Source of the DNA: Candidatus Propionivibrio dominans
GTDB lineage: Bacteria > Pseudomonadota > Gammaproteobacteria > Burkholderiales > Rhodocyclaceae
DNA length: 64,000 nucleotides
NCBI GenBank assembly: GCA_016709335.1
Contig: JADJNC010000008.1
Location: 170,248-234,247, forward strand
Direction of reading: 5' to 3'
The translations under genes and the position numbers were made by a program. Positions 21,881 through 35,360 of the stretch are shown here, one piece after another. Numbering within the stretch: position 1 is the stretch's first letter; each line of letters starts with the position of its first letter. A model generated the notes under the pieces. It was not told where the DNA came from. It made no database searches and saw nothing but the letters and a program-made list of their open reading frames with translations.

Positions 21881-22616
21881 TACAGCCCACCATTTTCTCG
21901 ATCAGGGTACGCACATGACCCATCGATTCGTGCAATACCCCCTGAATCGCTTCGAAGCTGATTCCGTCACGGCTATCGGCCCGGCCAGCCGCGTAATTGG
22001 CCACCACACTGATGGCCGCGTAGGGAATGGCCAATTCACGCGCCAGGGCCGCCTCCGGCATTCCCGTCATTCCCACCACATCGGCACCGTCGCGTTCAAG
22101 ACGGTTAATCTCGGCAGCAGTTTCAAGTCGCGGCCCCTGCGTCGCGGCGTAAACAGCGGAGCTGCTCACGGCAATGCCGGCGGCACTCGCCGCAGCCAGC
22201 AGTTGCTCGCGCAGCTTGCGGTCATAGGGTTCGGTAAAATCGATATGCGTGACCGTACATTGCTGGCCTTCGTGATAAGTCGATTTACGACCCCAGGTAT
22301 AGTCAATGATCTGATGCGGGATAACGACATCGCCGGGTCTGAGATCCGCCCGGATACTGCCGACCGAGGCTACCGAAATGATGCCGACGGCACCGCGTTT
22401 CCAGAGTGCCCAGATATTCGCCCGATAATTCACTTCATGCGGAGGAATCGTGTGGCCATAACCGTGACGCGCAAGAAAAGCAACCGGGCGACCACAAATC
22501 TGACCGAAGGTAATGGCACCCGAGGGCTCACCATAAGGCGTTCGCAGCACTTCGCGATGCGAGACGTCCAGATTGGCCAGTTGCGACAGGCCACTACCGC
22601 CAATTACGGCCAGCAT
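21861..22616 (-). CDS. mtnP: S-methyl-5'-thioinosine/thioadenosine phosphorylase
   Basis: Purine nucleoside phosphorylase family 2 enzyme (MTAP/MTIP). The 251-residue form starting [10 protein letters not shown] has [40 protein letters not shown], and the base/sugar region [12 protein letters not shown] and [20 protein letters not shown]. The family sequence alone does not settle whether the substrate is methylthioadenosine or methylthioinosine; the gene starts one base after hpt, whose product uses hypoxanthine, the base released from methylthioinosine, which favours the MTIP role known from Pseudomonas. Confidence 0.88.
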   Translation of the reverse strand: MLAVIGGSGLSQLANLDVSHREVLRTPYGEPSGAITFGQICGRPVAFLARHGYGHTIPPHEVNYRANIWALWKRGAVGIISVASVGSIRADLRPGDVVIPHQIIDYTWGRKSTYHEGQQCTVTHIDFTEPYDRKLREQLLAAASAAGIAVSSSAVYAATQGPRLETAAEINRLERDGADVVGMTGMPEAALARELAIPYAAISVVANYAAGRADSRDGISFEAIQGVLHESMGHVRTLIEKMVGCSDQNGT

Positions 22617-22617
22617 T

Positions 22618-23162
22618 TCAATCTTCCTTGACGGCATAGATCGCCGGGAGGTTCCGCCACGCACCGCGAATGTCCATGCCATAGCCGAACACGAAGCGAT
22701 CCGGAACCGTCAGCGCGACGAAATCGGCTTTTATCGGTTTTTCCTTGCCATTCAGTTTCTCGGTCGCCACCGCAGTAAAACAGGCCCTGGCACCATGTTG
22801 CAGCATGCGCTCGACAATGGCTGCCAGCGTCAGACCTTCGTCAAGGATGTCATCGACGACAAGCAGCGTGCGTCCCTTGACCGGGATCCACGGAGCAGAA
22901 CGCCAGGACAGTGCTCCACCGGCAGTATCCTGACCGTAGCGGGTAACGTGCAAATAGTCAAAATCAAGCGGGAAATTCAACTGCATCATCAGTTGACCGG
23001 CAAATGGCACACCGCCACTCATTACACACAGCAGCAAGGGGTTTGTGTCGCCAAGTTTCACTGTAATCTCAGCAGCAACACGGCCAACCGCCGCCGTGAC
23101 CACCTCGGCCGGGTGAATCAGTTCCGCTCTGGCGAGAAGATCCTTCGCCGCTTGTATGTCGG

Positions 23163-23166
<4 letters not shown>
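22618..23166 (-). CDS. hpt: Hypoxanthine-guanine phosphoribosyltransferase
   Basis: Purine salvage: transfers ribose phosphate from PRPP to hypoxanthine or guanine. The PRPP-binding loop [15 protein letters not shown] is clear, with [15 protein letters not shown] upstream for substrate binding, and [20 protein letters not shown] near the C-terminus as in the Hpt/HprT family. 182 residues, normal length. The ATG overlaps the galU stop (ATGA) and the stop lies one base before mtnP. Confidence 0.93.
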
Positions 23167-27381
<4,215 letters not shown>

Positions 27382-27389
27382 GTCATTTC

Positions 27390-30300
27390 CTAAACAATCT
27401 GCTCGCGCATGCGCAAAGCTTCATCCATATCCACTTCAACGATACGCGAAACACCGGATTCCTGCATCGTCACGCCAACGAGTTGTTGCGCCATCTCCAT
27501 GGCGATCTTGTTGTGGCTGATGAACAGAAACTGCGTGTTGGCCGACATGCGACTCACCATCGCACAAAAACGTTCGGTATTGGTATCGTCCAGCGGCGCA
27601 TCGACTTCGTCAAGCAGGCAGAACGGCGCCGGATTGAGCTGGAACATCGAAAAAACCAGCGCAATCGCAGTCAATGCCTTCTCGCCACCGGACAGCAGGT
27701 GAATCGTCGAATTCTTCTTGCCCGGCGGCTGAGCCAGCACCTGCAAGCCGGCATCGAGAATTTCCTCGCCGGTCATGATCAGCCGGGCCTCGCCACCGCC
27801 GAAGAGAATCGGAAAAAGTTCGCCAAAACTGAGGTTGACGGCATCGAAGGTCGTCTGCAGCAGCTCGCGCGTTTCCCGGTCAATCCGGCGAATGGCATTT
27901 TCCAGTGTTTCCATGGCCTGCGTCAGATCTTCCGACTGCGCGTCGAGGTAGGCTTTGCGCTCACGCGCCGCTTCCAGCTCTTCGAGAGCCGCCAGATTAA
28001 CCGCGCCGAGCGCTTCGATCGAGCGTTGCAGCGCGCTGATTGCACTCTGCAGCGTCGTCGCACGGGAACCGGGCAACTCACCGGCCAAGCTTTGCTCATC
28101 GGCCTGAGCTTCGAGCAATTGAGCAGCAAGCTGGTCGAAACTGAGGCGCACCGCCTGTTCCTTCAGCCTGAGTTCGCCGATCCGTTCGCGCAGGGGTTCA
28201 AGACCATGCTCGATCTTCATGCGCTGCTCTTCCAGCGTGCGCAGAGCGGCCGTCGCCGCTTCCAGCCCGTCGCGCACCAGCGCCAGCCTCTGTTCGCGTG
28301 AAACCCGCTGCTCAAGCGCCTCCTGCAGCTTCGGTTCAAGATCCTCGGCCTGCAGAGCCTCGGCGCTTTCAGTACAGCGCGCCAGTTCGTCAACGATGCG
28401 CTCAATCTGCTGGCGTGCCAGTTCCTGGCTACGCTTGATTTCCTCGATCTTGTTGCGGCATTCGCGTTGCGAAAACTGCGCTTCATGCAGTTCGCGTTCG
28501 ACGCCATTAACCTGCTCACGTTCGTCACGCAAGGCCCGTTCAGCCTGTTCGAAGCTTGCCCTGGCGGCATCCATGACCCGCTGCAACTGGACAATCTGCT
28601 CGCGTTGCGCCTCGATGGCCTGCTCGGCAACGGACAAACGCTCGTTTTCGCCCTTTTCCTCGGCAGCCATTTCGGCCAGGCTGGCGACAATCTGCGCCTG
28701 CCGCTCGCCAAAGCGTTCCAGAGCCTGCGCCAGCTTGAGGGTTTCAACCTGAATGGCGTGTGCCTGCTCCTGCAGATCGTCGAGTTCCTTTCGTGATTCC
28801 TGCAAGGCGTTCTGGGCATCGACCATGCGCGCTTCAATTTCAGCGAGTCGCCCCTGCTCCTGCTCTACCCGCGCCTCACGCTGCATGATCAGACCGCCCA
28901 GTTGGTCAATCTCGCGCTGCCTTTCGAGCAGACCATGTTCTGCCGCGTCAGGCGCAAACAGCGTGACGCTCTGCCGTCTGACGATATCGCCACCCGGCGT
29001 CACACAGCAGGCGGTGCCAGACAGGCTCGCGCGACGCGCCAGGGCTGACGCCAGATCAGGTGCGGTAAAAACCTCGCCGAGCCAGTCGGCAAGAATCGCG
29101 GCCAGTTGTTGCTCTTCGCAACGAAGCCGCGCCAGAAGGCAGTCAACAGCGAAACCCGCCGTTGCGCCCTCGACCGGCAACAACAAGGTCAATTTGCTGC
29201 CCGGTCGATCCCTGCTCCACGCCGGGTCGGCGTGCTCGGCCGTCAACGCACTGATCCGCTCGCGCAGAACGGCCTCGACAGCATCCTCCCAGCCGGCCTC
29301 GACATGCAGCGATTTCCACAAGGGCTGGCGATTATCCAGCCGATGCCGATGCAGCCAGTCGGCCAGCTTGCCGTCACCCTGCACACGTTTCTGCAACTGC
29401 TCGAGTGCAGCACGCCGGGCGTGCGCTTCGGCACGCTCTTTCTGCACCTGCTGCACTTCGATCAGCACCTCACGCCGCTGCTGTTCCAGTTGCGGCAACC
29501 CCTGCTGCTGGCTGACCAATGCCTGCTGCGCGTCGACGATCCGCTGGCGCAATTCGGCCAGTGCGTCCTGCTTGAATTCGAACTCGGCAGCGTCGGGCAC
29601 CGGCAGTGCCTGGCGTTCCTGCGCCAGTCGATCACGACGTCCGGCGAGAATCTGCAGCGAGCGCTGGGCATGGCCGCGATTGGCCTGCTCAAGCTGCAAG
29701 CGCTGGTCAGCCTGAGCCATCGCCGAAAGATGTCGATTGACTTCGTCCCGAGCTCTGGCGTGTGCTTCCTCGGCCACTGGCAGACCTTCTTGCCGCTCAG
29801 CCAGACGAATTTGGCCCTGTTCAACGCGCTCATCGCTGAGCGCCGACAAGGCCAGCCAGCGGGCGTGCTCTGCCTCCAGTTGCTGCAACTGGGACTGCCA
29901 GTGCACCTGGTCATCGCGCAATTGGGCCAGACGCGACTCATACTCGTGCTGCGATTCACGGCGGTGACGGATTTCGGCTTCCAGCCGAGCCACCTCGGCA
30001 TTGGCCGTAAATAGTTCGCCTTGCGCAGCATGTACCCCATCACTGGCGGCAAAATGGTTTTCGCGCGCTTCTTCAAGTCGGGCTTCCGTTTCACGCAGGG
30101 CGGCGTTCTGCGCCTCAAGTTCGGTGCCCGCCCGTTCGACTTCACGCGCCAGTCGTTCGCTTTCGACCTGCGCCTCGTTGCGCCGCAACAGCCACAGCAA
30201 TTGCTGCTTGCGTGTCAGTTCAGCGCTGAAGTCACGATACTGCCGGGCTACGGCAGCCTGCCCTTCCAGGCGTTCCATCTGTGCGCCAAGCTCCAGCCGG

Positions 30301-30890
30301 ATATCCTCTACGCGCGTCAGGTTCTCGCGTGTATCGGCGATACGGTTCTCGGTTTCCTTGCGCCGTTCCTTGTATTTGGTAACGCCAGCGGCTTCTTCGA
30401 GAAAAACCCGCAGCTCGTCGGGCCTGGCCTCGATGATGCGGGAAATCGTCCCCTGCCCGATGATGGCGTAAGCCCGTGGGCCGAGGCCGGTTCCGAGAAA
30501 CAGGTCGGTAATGTCCTTGCGCCGAACGTGCAGGTTGTTGATGTAATACTCGGACTGCCCGCTGCGTGTCAGCAGTCGCTTGACCGACAATTCGGCATAT
30601 TGCGACCACTGGCCGGCGATACGCCCGAGTGAATTGTCGAAAACCAGCTCGACCGCTGCCCGCGACACCGCCTTGCGCGTTCCGGAACCATTGAAAATCA
30701 CATCCTGCATCGACTCGCCGCGCAATTCCGAGGCTTTCGATTCGCCCAGCACCCAGCGCACGGCATCAATCACGTTTGATTTGCCGCAACCGTTGGGGCC
30801 GACCACACCGACCAGTTGCCCGGGCAGGGCAATGGTCGTCGGATCGACGAAAGACTTGAATCCGGCAAGTTTGAGTTTGGTCAGGCGCAT
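27390..30890 (-). CDS. smc: Chromosome segregation protein SMC
   Basis: ATPase that condenses and organises the chromosome, working with ScpA and ScpB (not in this window). The 1166 residues have Walker A GPNGCGKSNVID (near residue 31), a first coiled coil, a hinge around 520-640, a second coiled coil rich in Glu, Gln and Arg, then the ABC signature LLSGGEKALTAIAL near 1059 and Walker B FCLLDEVDAPLD near 1089. The upstream side is divergent from queF. First gene of a run that continues to def with spacings of at most 17 bases. Confidence 0.98.
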   Translation of the reverse strand: MRLTKLKLAGFKSFVDPTTIALPGQLVGVVGPNGCGKSNVIDAVRWVLGESKASELRGESMQDVIFNGSGTRKAVSRAAVELVFDNSLGRIAGQWSQYAELSVKRLLTRSGQSEYYINNLHVRRKDITDLFLGTGLGPRAYAIIGQGTISRIIEARPDELRVFLEEAAGVTKYKERRKETENRIADTRENLTRVEDIRLELGAQMERLEGQAAVARQYRDFSAELTRKQQLLWLLRRNEAQVESERLAREVERAGTELEAQNAALRETEARLEEARENHFAASDGVHAAQGELFTANAEVARLEAEIRHRRESQHEYESRLAQLRDDQVHWQSQLQQLEAEHARWLALSALSDERVEQGQIRLAERQEGLPVAEEAHARARDEVNRHLSAMAQADQRLQLEQANRGHAQRSLQILAGRRDRLAQERQALPVPDAAEFEFKQDALAELRQRIVDAQQALVSQQQGLPQLEQQRREVLIEVQQVQKERAEAHARRAALEQLQKRVQGDGKLADWLHRHRLDNRQPLWKSLHVEAGWEDAVEAVLRERISALTAEHADPAWSRDRPGSKLTLLLPVEGATAGFAVDCLLARLRCEEQQLAAILADWLGEVFTAPDLASALARRASLSGTACCVTPGGDIVRRQSVTLFAPDAAEHGLLERQREIDQLGGLIMQREARVEQEQGRLAEIEARMVDAQNALQESRKELDDLQEQAHAIQVETLKLAQALERFGERQAQIVASLAEMAAEEKGENERLSVAEQAIEAQREQIVQLQRVMDAARASFEQAERALRDEREQVNGVERELHEAQFSQRECRNKIEEIKRSQELARQQIERIVDELARCTESAEALQAEDLEPKLQEALEQRVSREQRLALVRDGLEAATAALRTLEEQRMKIEHGLEPLRERIGELRLKEQAVRLSFDQLAAQLLEAQADEQSLAGELPGSRATTLQSAISALQRSIEALGAVNLAALEELEAARERKAYLDAQSEDLTQAMETLENAIRRIDRETRELLQTTFDAVNLSFGELFPILFGGGEARLIMTGEEILDAGLQVLAQPPGKKNSTIHLLSGGEKALTAIALVFSMFQLNPAPFCLLDEVDAPLDDTNTERFCAMVSRMSANTQFLFISHNKIAMEMAQQLVGVTMQESGVSRIVEVDMDEALRMREQIV

Positions 30891-30926
30891 GAAATGGTAA
30901 GCAGCCTAGCAGTCAGTCAACATGAA

Positions 30927-31001
30927 AAGCCACCAAGTTAACCAGGATGCACAAAGTCAAGGACTTGTTTTCCTGGTGGAAGCGGGTGTACCTGGTGGCT
31001 T
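30927..31001. repeat. Nested inverted repeat upstream of smc
   Basis: Outer arms AAGCCACCA (30927-30935) and TGGTGGCTT (30993-31001) enclose inner arms ACCAGGA (30941-30947) and TCCTGGT (30971-30977). The two arms share the CCACCA/ACCAGG theme, so alternative pairings are possible. It lies in the smc-queF intergenic region; no second copy was seen. Confidence 0.5.
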
Positions 31002-31111
31002 GCTGCTTGAGTTTTTATCCTTGTTTTTCAACATGACGGCCTGCTAGGGGGTTGCGCGGATAAGGGTTCCTGAAAGAAGCGTATGACGCCGCACTGGCTC
31101 AATTGGGCGCC

Positions 31112-31117
31112 TATAAT
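31112..31117 (+). promoter_or_regulatory. Candidate -10 element for queF
   Basis: A perfect TATAAT lies 41 bases before the queF start. No good -35 is found 16-18 bases upstream, so this is only a partial promoter match. The short leader leaves little room for a preQ1 riboswitch, and none was recognised. Confidence 0.4.
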
Positions 31118-31157
31118 AGCATTTTGCCAGCCAGAATCGTTTGCACCCGGACCCATC

Positions 31158-31577
31158 ATGACCACCCAGCCCGCCAGAACCCTTGAAACCTTCCCCAATC
31201 CGGCACCGCAGCGCGACTTCCATATTCACATGGAGATTCCCGAGTTCACCTGCCTGTGCCCGAAAACCGGTCAGCCGGACTTCGCCACACTGATTCTCGA
31301 CTACATCCCGGAAAAATCGTGCGTCGAACTCAAAAGCCTCAAACTTTACATCTGGTCCTTTCGCGCCGAGGGCTGCTTCCATGAAGCGGTGACCAACCGT
31401 ATCCTCGACGATCTGGTCAGCGCCACCCGACCCCGCTTCATGCGCCTGACGGCCCGTTTTTACGTGCGCGGCGGCATTTTCACCAACGTCGTTGCCGAAT
31501 ACCGCAAAAAGGGCTGGAAACCATCCCCCCGAGTCGAACTGGCCGAATTCGCCACTCAATCCAATTGCCGAGGCTGA
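31158..31577 (+). CDS. queF: NADPH-dependent 7-cyano-7-deazaguanine reductase (short form)
   Basis: Reduces preQ0 to preQ1 in queuosine biosynthesis; T-fold enzyme. The ATG at 31158 gives 139 residues, the length of the single-domain YkvM type. The QueF motif ESKSLK appears as [14 protein letters not shown]; the catalytic Cys is in [14 protein letters not shown], and [14 protein letters not shown] carries the downstream His and Glu region. Followed 3 bases later by the SEC-C gene, so the two are probably cotranscribed. Confidence 0.93.
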   Translation: MTTQPARTLETFPNPAPQRDFHIHMEIPEFTCLCPKTGQPDFATLILDYIPEKSCVELKSLKLYIWSFRAEGCFHEAVTNRILDDLVSATRPRFMRLTARFYVRGGIFTNVVAEYRKKGWKPSPRVELAEFATQSNCRG

Positions 31578-31580
31578 ACA

Positions 31581-32315
31581 ATGACTTCCGAGAAATCACT
31601 GCAAGCCCAACTCGCAGACCATCAGCTTGACCGTCTGGAAACCCTGCTTGACGACCCTGAAATGCCGGACGCCATGCGCCTCGACGAGATTCAGGGTTAT
31701 CTGTGCGCCGCCCTCTCCGGCCCGCAGCCGATGCCCGAAGAAGACTGGCTGGCCGATACGCTGGGCAATGAAGAAGCGCTGGCCAGCGAAACCGGTCGTG
31801 AAGCCGCCGGTCTGCTGCGCACCTTCGCCAGCGCTCTGGAAGCCGAACTGGCCGCAGGCGAGCCTCCTGTCCTCCTGCTTTACCCCAGGGACGACGATGA
31901 GAATGGCCCGAGTGACTATGTCCCCTGGTGCCAGGCCTATCTGGCCGGCGTCGATGCCGCCGAAGACGACTGGTTCGAATTCCTTGGCGAAGTGGAAGGG
32001 GAAGCAGAAAGTGAAGAAATTCACGAAGAGATCGGCTTCCTCGACGAACGTCTCTTTCCCTTGATGGTACTCACCGGCGAAGCCGAAGCAGCCGCCCTAG
32101 AACACGGCGAGGAATGGCCGCAAGGCGAAGAACGCGCACAGATCGAAAACGAGTGCGAAGAAGAACTGGCACAGGCCGTTACCGACATTTACCGCTTCTG
32201 GCTAGCCAGGCGCGGCATACAGACCATCCACCGCGAACAACCCAAGATCGGTCGCAACGATCCCTGCCCCTGCGGCAGCGGCAAGAAGTTCAAGAAGTGC
32301 TGCGGGGTTGATTAG
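31581..32315 (+). CDS. UPF0149/YecA-family protein with C-terminal SEC-C motif
   Basis: Function unknown. The 244-residue acidic protein has an N-terminal YgfB/YecA-type helical domain ([22 protein letters not shown]) and ends in a SEC-C zinc motif [20 protein letters not shown], the same module that ends SecA and binds zinc. YecA-type proteins have been linked to ribosome association, but nothing here proves it. It starts 3 bases after queF. Confidence 0.82.
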   Translation: MTSEKSLQAQLADHQLDRLETLLDDPEMPDAMRLDEIQGYLCAALSGPQPMPEEDWLADTLGNEEALASETGREAAGLLRTFASALEAELAAGEPPVLLLYPRDDDENGPSDYVPWCQAYLAGVDAAEDDWFEFLGEVEGEAESEEIHEEIGFLDERLFPLMVLTGEAEAAALEHGEEWPQGEERAQIENECEEELAQAVTDIYRFWLARRGIQTIHREQPKIGRNDPCPCGSGKKFKKCCGVD

Positions 32316-32398
32316 ACAAAAACCCGAGTCGCCAAGCGTACGAATGTCGTTCAACGATTGCCAGAAATTTGCTTTCCGCATCTACTGGCTTGATCACA

Positions 32399-32427
32399 TT
32401 GAATGCTGTTGTAGTAGCGTCTATAGT
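32399..32427 (+). promoter_or_regulatory. Sigma70-type promoter of the small cysteine-rich gene
   Basis: TTGAAT (32399-32404) and TATAGT (32422-32427) are separated by exactly 17 bases, and a good ribosome-binding site and ATG follow within 30 bases. This is one of the clearest vegetative promoters in the window. Confidence 0.6.
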
Positions 32428-32456
32428 GGGTATAAGACGTTCACAAGGAGTACATC

Positions 32457-32651
32457 ATGACCTTTCTTGATTCCCCGATTGGCCGCTGTGAGGCCGAACA
32501 CACGATGGTGCTGACCGATCAGACACAGCGGGAGTGCGCACTGGAGCATGGCTGTCCACCGGGACGCAATTGCCCTCTGGACGGCTGTTTCGCCAGAGTT
32601 TCAGGTTTGAGTGAAGCGACGCATGTTCCTGAAAGGACTGCGAACAGATAG
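32457..32651 (+). CDS. Small cysteine-rich protein, unknown function
   Basis: Not recognised. The 64-residue product has AAGGAG 6 bases before its ATG and a good promoter upstream, so it is likely expressed. It contains five cysteines and two histidines clustered as RCEAEH, ECALEHGC and NCPLDGCF, suggesting a metal-binding or redox-active knot; there is no signal peptide or membrane segment. Followed by a strong hairpin. A short zinc- or iron-binding protein is possible but this is inference from composition only. Confidence 0.6.
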   Translation: MTFLDSPIGRCEAEHTMVLTDQTQRECALEHGCPPGRNCPLDGCFARVSGLSEATHVPERTANR

Positions 32652-32658
32652 TGTGTTT

Positions 32659-32703
32659 AAAAATGCCTGGAGCAACGCCGGGTCTGGGTTGCTCCGAGGG
32701 CAT
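32659..32703 (-). terminator. Intrinsic terminator, minus strand
   Basis: GGAGCAAC (32669-32676) and GTTGCTCC (32688-32695) form a perfect stem, extended by ATGCC (32663-32667) with GGCAT (32699-32703). Read on the minus strand the stem is followed directly by TTTTT, a typical intrinsic terminator; on the plus strand no T-tract follows. It would end a transcript coming from the minus-strand reading frame at 32714-32914. Confidence 0.6.
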
Positions 32704-32713
32704 GACTTGATGC

Positions 32714-32914
32714 TCAATCCTCAATATCGGCCTTGGTCAGTTTGACAAATGGCCTTATCATGATGCCCTTCGGAACGCGTTCTGCGGCTTCCCGAATGTA
32801 GCATCCGGTTTCTTCCGACTTCTGATGCACAGTGCTGGTGGTCAGTCGATTGATCATTTCGACGCAGTGACTACCGAGTCCAGGTTGAGCCGGAGCGTCG
32901 TTCCAGTATGTCAT
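32714..32914 (-). CDS. Hypothetical small protein divergent from phaC
   Basis: A 66-residue open frame ending KLTKADIED, with no recognised family. Its stop lies 11 bases before the minus-strand terminator, which argues for transcription on this strand. Against it: no ribosome-binding site at the ATG, and its promoter would have to lie inside phaC, 16 bases away. A longer reading with a TTG start at 33019 would overlap phaC by 90 bases and is less likely. Confidence 0.35.
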   Translation of the reverse strand: MTYWNDAPAQPGLGSHCVEMINRLTTSTVHQKSEETGCYIREAAERVPKGIMIRPFVKLTKADIED

Positions 32915-32929
32915 TGAGTGGAGAGCGTC

Positions 32930-34684
32930 ATGAGCAGAAACGGTTCTGTGGGCAAGAAGTCTTCCGATATAGACCTGACGGGCGTCAGGACCTATGAGGG
33001 TTTGATGTCGACGCTGCAAAAACGCGTTGACCCCTTTGGCGTGACGACTTCAATACTCAATGCGCAAGTGGCGTGGATGATGCATCCGCAGGAATTGTCG
33101 CGCGAGATCAGCGGGATGTCCGGCGATGTGCTGGCCTTGCAGACGCACGTCATGCGCCGTGCCTTCGGCTTGCCGAGTGAGGACGTGATCACACCGCACG
33201 CTGATGATGCGCGCTTTGCCGATCCGGTGTGGAGCGAAACGCCGACCTGGGACATCATCAAGGAGTCGTATCTGGCGTTCACCCGCCGGCTTGAGGACAT
33301 GCTCTTCGAAACGCCCGGCCTTTCCCACAAGGAGCGCAGGCGGGCGGCTTTCTGGGTAAGAAAGTGGCTCAATGCCATGGCCCCGACCAATTTCTTTTTT
33401 ACCAACCCGATCGCCATGCGCAAGTGCGTCGAGACCAATGGCGATAGCCTTAAGCAGGGCTTCAAGCACCTGCTGCGTGATTTCGAAGATAAAAACATCC
33501 GCATGGTCGAAGCCGATGCCTTCACGGTGGGCAAGGATCTCGGTACAACGCCGGGACGAGTTGTTTTCCGCAACCGCCTGGTCGAGTTGATCCACTACAC
33601 GCCGACCACCGCCCAGGTGCACAAAACACCGATCGTCATCATCATGCCGTGGATCAACAAGTTCTACATCCTTGATTTGACACCCAGCAAGAGCATGGTC
33701 AAATACCTCACCGACCAGGGCTACAGCGTATTCATCACCAGCTGGAAAAACCCGGGCGCCGACATGGCCGACGTCGGTTTTGATGATTATCTGCTTGAGG
33801 GTGTCGATCAGGTGGTCAATACCGTGTGTACGTTGTGCTCGGTGCCGCAGGTGCATCTGACCGGCTACTGCATTGGCGGTACGCTGGTGGCAACCTACAT
33901 GGCGTGGGCCAATCGCCACTATGGCCAGAAAAAAATACCGGTAGCGCACTGGACCTTGTTCACCACGCTGACCGACTTTTCCAGGCCGGGCGACATTGAA
34001 GTGTTCATCGACGAGGGCGCAATCCGTGCGCTTGAAGAGAAGATGGCGGAAGTCGGCTATCTCGACGGTAACGACATGGCCGCGAGCTTTCGTCTGTTGC
34101 GCTCGAACAGTCTGGTCTGGCACTACTTCGAGAAAAGTTACCTGCTTGGCGAACCGCTGCCGGCTTTTAACGTGCTGTTCTGGAATATGGACACGACGCG
34201 CATGCCGGCGGCGATGCACTCGTTCTATCTGCGCGAGATGTACCTGCACAACAACCTGATGAAGCGCGATGCGCTGACCATCGCCGGCGAACCGATCGAC
34301 CTCGACCGTATCACCCAGCCGCTCTATGCCGTGAGTGCCGAAGACGATCACATCGTCCCCTGGCAACAGTCCTACCGTATTCACAAATACGTCAACGTCA
34401 AGGCGCCGGTACGTTTTGTTCTTTCGACTTCCGGCCATATTCTTGGCATCGTCAATCCGGTTGTCAATCCACCGAAGCGCAGTTTCTGGGTGGCCGAACC
34501 CGCGCGTAACGAGCATTTCGAACACTGGTTCGCGCGCGCCGAAAAGAAGCCGGGATCGTGGTGGGAGGACTGGCTGGCCTGGCTTTCGCCGCAGTGCGGG
34601 CCAATGGTGGCGCCGCCCGATCTGAAGGCGGCAAACTGTCCTGATCTTGGCCCGGCTCCAGGCACTTACGTCTTCGAGAAGTAG
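32930..34684 (+). CDS. phaC: Class I poly(3-hydroxyalkanoate) synthase
   Basis: Polymerises 3-hydroxyacyl-CoA (mainly 3-hydroxybutyryl-CoA) into storage PHA granules. The 584 residues match class I length. The lipase-like box is GYCIGG with the catalytic Cys near residue 312 (HLTGYCIGGTLVATYMAW); the catalytic Asp is in SAEDDHIVPWQQS and the His in TSGHILGIVNP. The PhaC N-terminal domain (MSGDVLALQTHVM, MAPTNFFFTNP) is complete. The ATG at 32930 follows GGAGAG; a GTG 12 bases earlier is less likely. phaA, phaB and a phasin are not adjacent, so the gene stands alone here. Confidence 0.96.
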   Translation: MSRNGSVGKKSSDIDLTGVRTYEGLMSTLQKRVDPFGVTTSILNAQVAWMMHPQELSREISGMSGDVLALQTHVMRRAFGLPSEDVITPHADDARFADPVWSETPTWDIIKESYLAFTRRLEDMLFETPGLSHKERRRAAFWVRKWLNAMAPTNFFFTNPIAMRKCVETNGDSLKQGFKHLLRDFEDKNIRMVEADAFTVGKDLGTTPGRVVFRNRLVELIHYTPTTAQVHKTPIVIIMPWINKFYILDLTPSKSMVKYLTDQGYSVFITSWKNPGADMADVGFDDYLLEGVDQVVNTVCTLCSVPQVHLTGYCIGGTLVATYMAWANRHYGQKKIPVAHWTLFTTLTDFSRPGDIEVFIDEGAIRALEEKMAEVGYLDGNDMAASFRLLRSNSLVWHYFEKSYLLGEPLPAFNVLFWNMDTTRMPAAMHSFYLREMYLHNNLMKRDALTIAGEPIDLDRITQPLYAVSAEDDHIVPWQQSYRIHKYVNVKAPVRFVLSTSGHILGIVNPVVNPPKRSFWVAEPARNEHFEHWFARAEKKPGSWWEDWLAWLSPQCGPMVAPPDLKAANCPDLGPAPGTYVFEK

Positions 34685-34721
34685 TTCATTCAGCAAATCC
34701 CACTACTGTTATCGGAGAGTT

Positions 34722-34753
34722 GGTCGGAGCGCAATTGATTGCTTCTACCGACC
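34722..34753 (+). terminator. Hairpin downstream of phaC
   Basis: GGTCGG (34722-34727) pairs with CCGACC (34748-34753), with inner arms GCAAT (34731-34735) and ATTGC (34738-34742), followed by TTTG. It lies 38 bases after the phaC stop and may end that transcript; the T-tract is short. Confidence 0.4.
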
Positions 34754-34925
34754 TTTGCCTGGATTGCCATGGAACGTTTCCGGAACTCTTGAGAAAAAGG
34801 TCAGATGTCATGAGTTTCCGGCTTGAGCCGAAAATCATCAAGGTTCCATAGCGCAACAAGCGAACTGATTTTCCGATCAAGCAGGCCTGACATGGGCAGT
34901 CCGGTTATCAACAGTAAGGAATACC

Positions 34926-35360
34926 ATGACATCGTCCACTTCCTGGTTCTACTGGGCTCTTCTGTCGGCTGTTTTCGCAGCGCTCACGGCAATTTTTGCC
35001 AAGATCGGGATTCAAGGCGTCGATTCGGACCTGGCCACGCTGGTGCGAACCGCAATCGTCATGATCGTTCTCTCGGCATTCGTCGTGCTGGCCGGCAAAT
35101 GGAGCAATCCGTTTACGCTACCTTCCAGGACATGGCTCTTTCTCACCCTCTCTGGCCTGGCCACTGGCGCTTCATGGGTTTGCTACTTCCGCGCCCTGCA
35201 GCTCGGCGATGCGTCAAAGGTCGCGCCCGTCGACAAGCTGAGCCTGGTTCTCGTTGTCGTCTTTGCGTTCACCTTCCTGGGCGAACGTCCATCGTTACGC
35301 GAATGGACCGGCATTGCCATGGTCGCTGCCGGCGTCCTGGTTCTCTCCTTCAAGCGCTGA
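34926..35360 (+). CDS. EamA-type membrane transporter, single-domain
   Basis: The 144-residue hydrophobic protein contains one EamA (DMT superfamily) repeat with about five membrane segments (for example WFYWALLSAVFAALTAIFAK and LSLVLVVVFAFTFLGERPSL) and a characteristic late GxxxxxxGVLVLSF end. Full EamA transporters have two such repeats; one-repeat forms probably act as dimers. Substrate unknown. AAGGA lies 5-6 bases before the ATG. Confidence 0.82.
   Translation: MTSSTSWFYWALLSAVFAALTAIFAKIGIQGVDSDLATLVRTAIVMIVLSAFVVLAGKWSNPFTLPSRTWLFLTLSGLATGASWVCYFRALQLGDASKVAPVDKLSLVLVVVFAFTFLGERPSLREWTGIAMVAAGVLVLSFKR

Noticed and set aside
32393..32406. FNR/ANR-type box TTGAT-N4-TTGAA before the small cysteine-rich gene
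   Set aside because: The second half-site deviates from ATCAA at two positions and overlaps the -35; too weak to claim.
33050..34696. Minus-strand 548-codon frame opposite phaC
   Set aside because: Covers the whole of a certain phaC gene and shows no protein motif.
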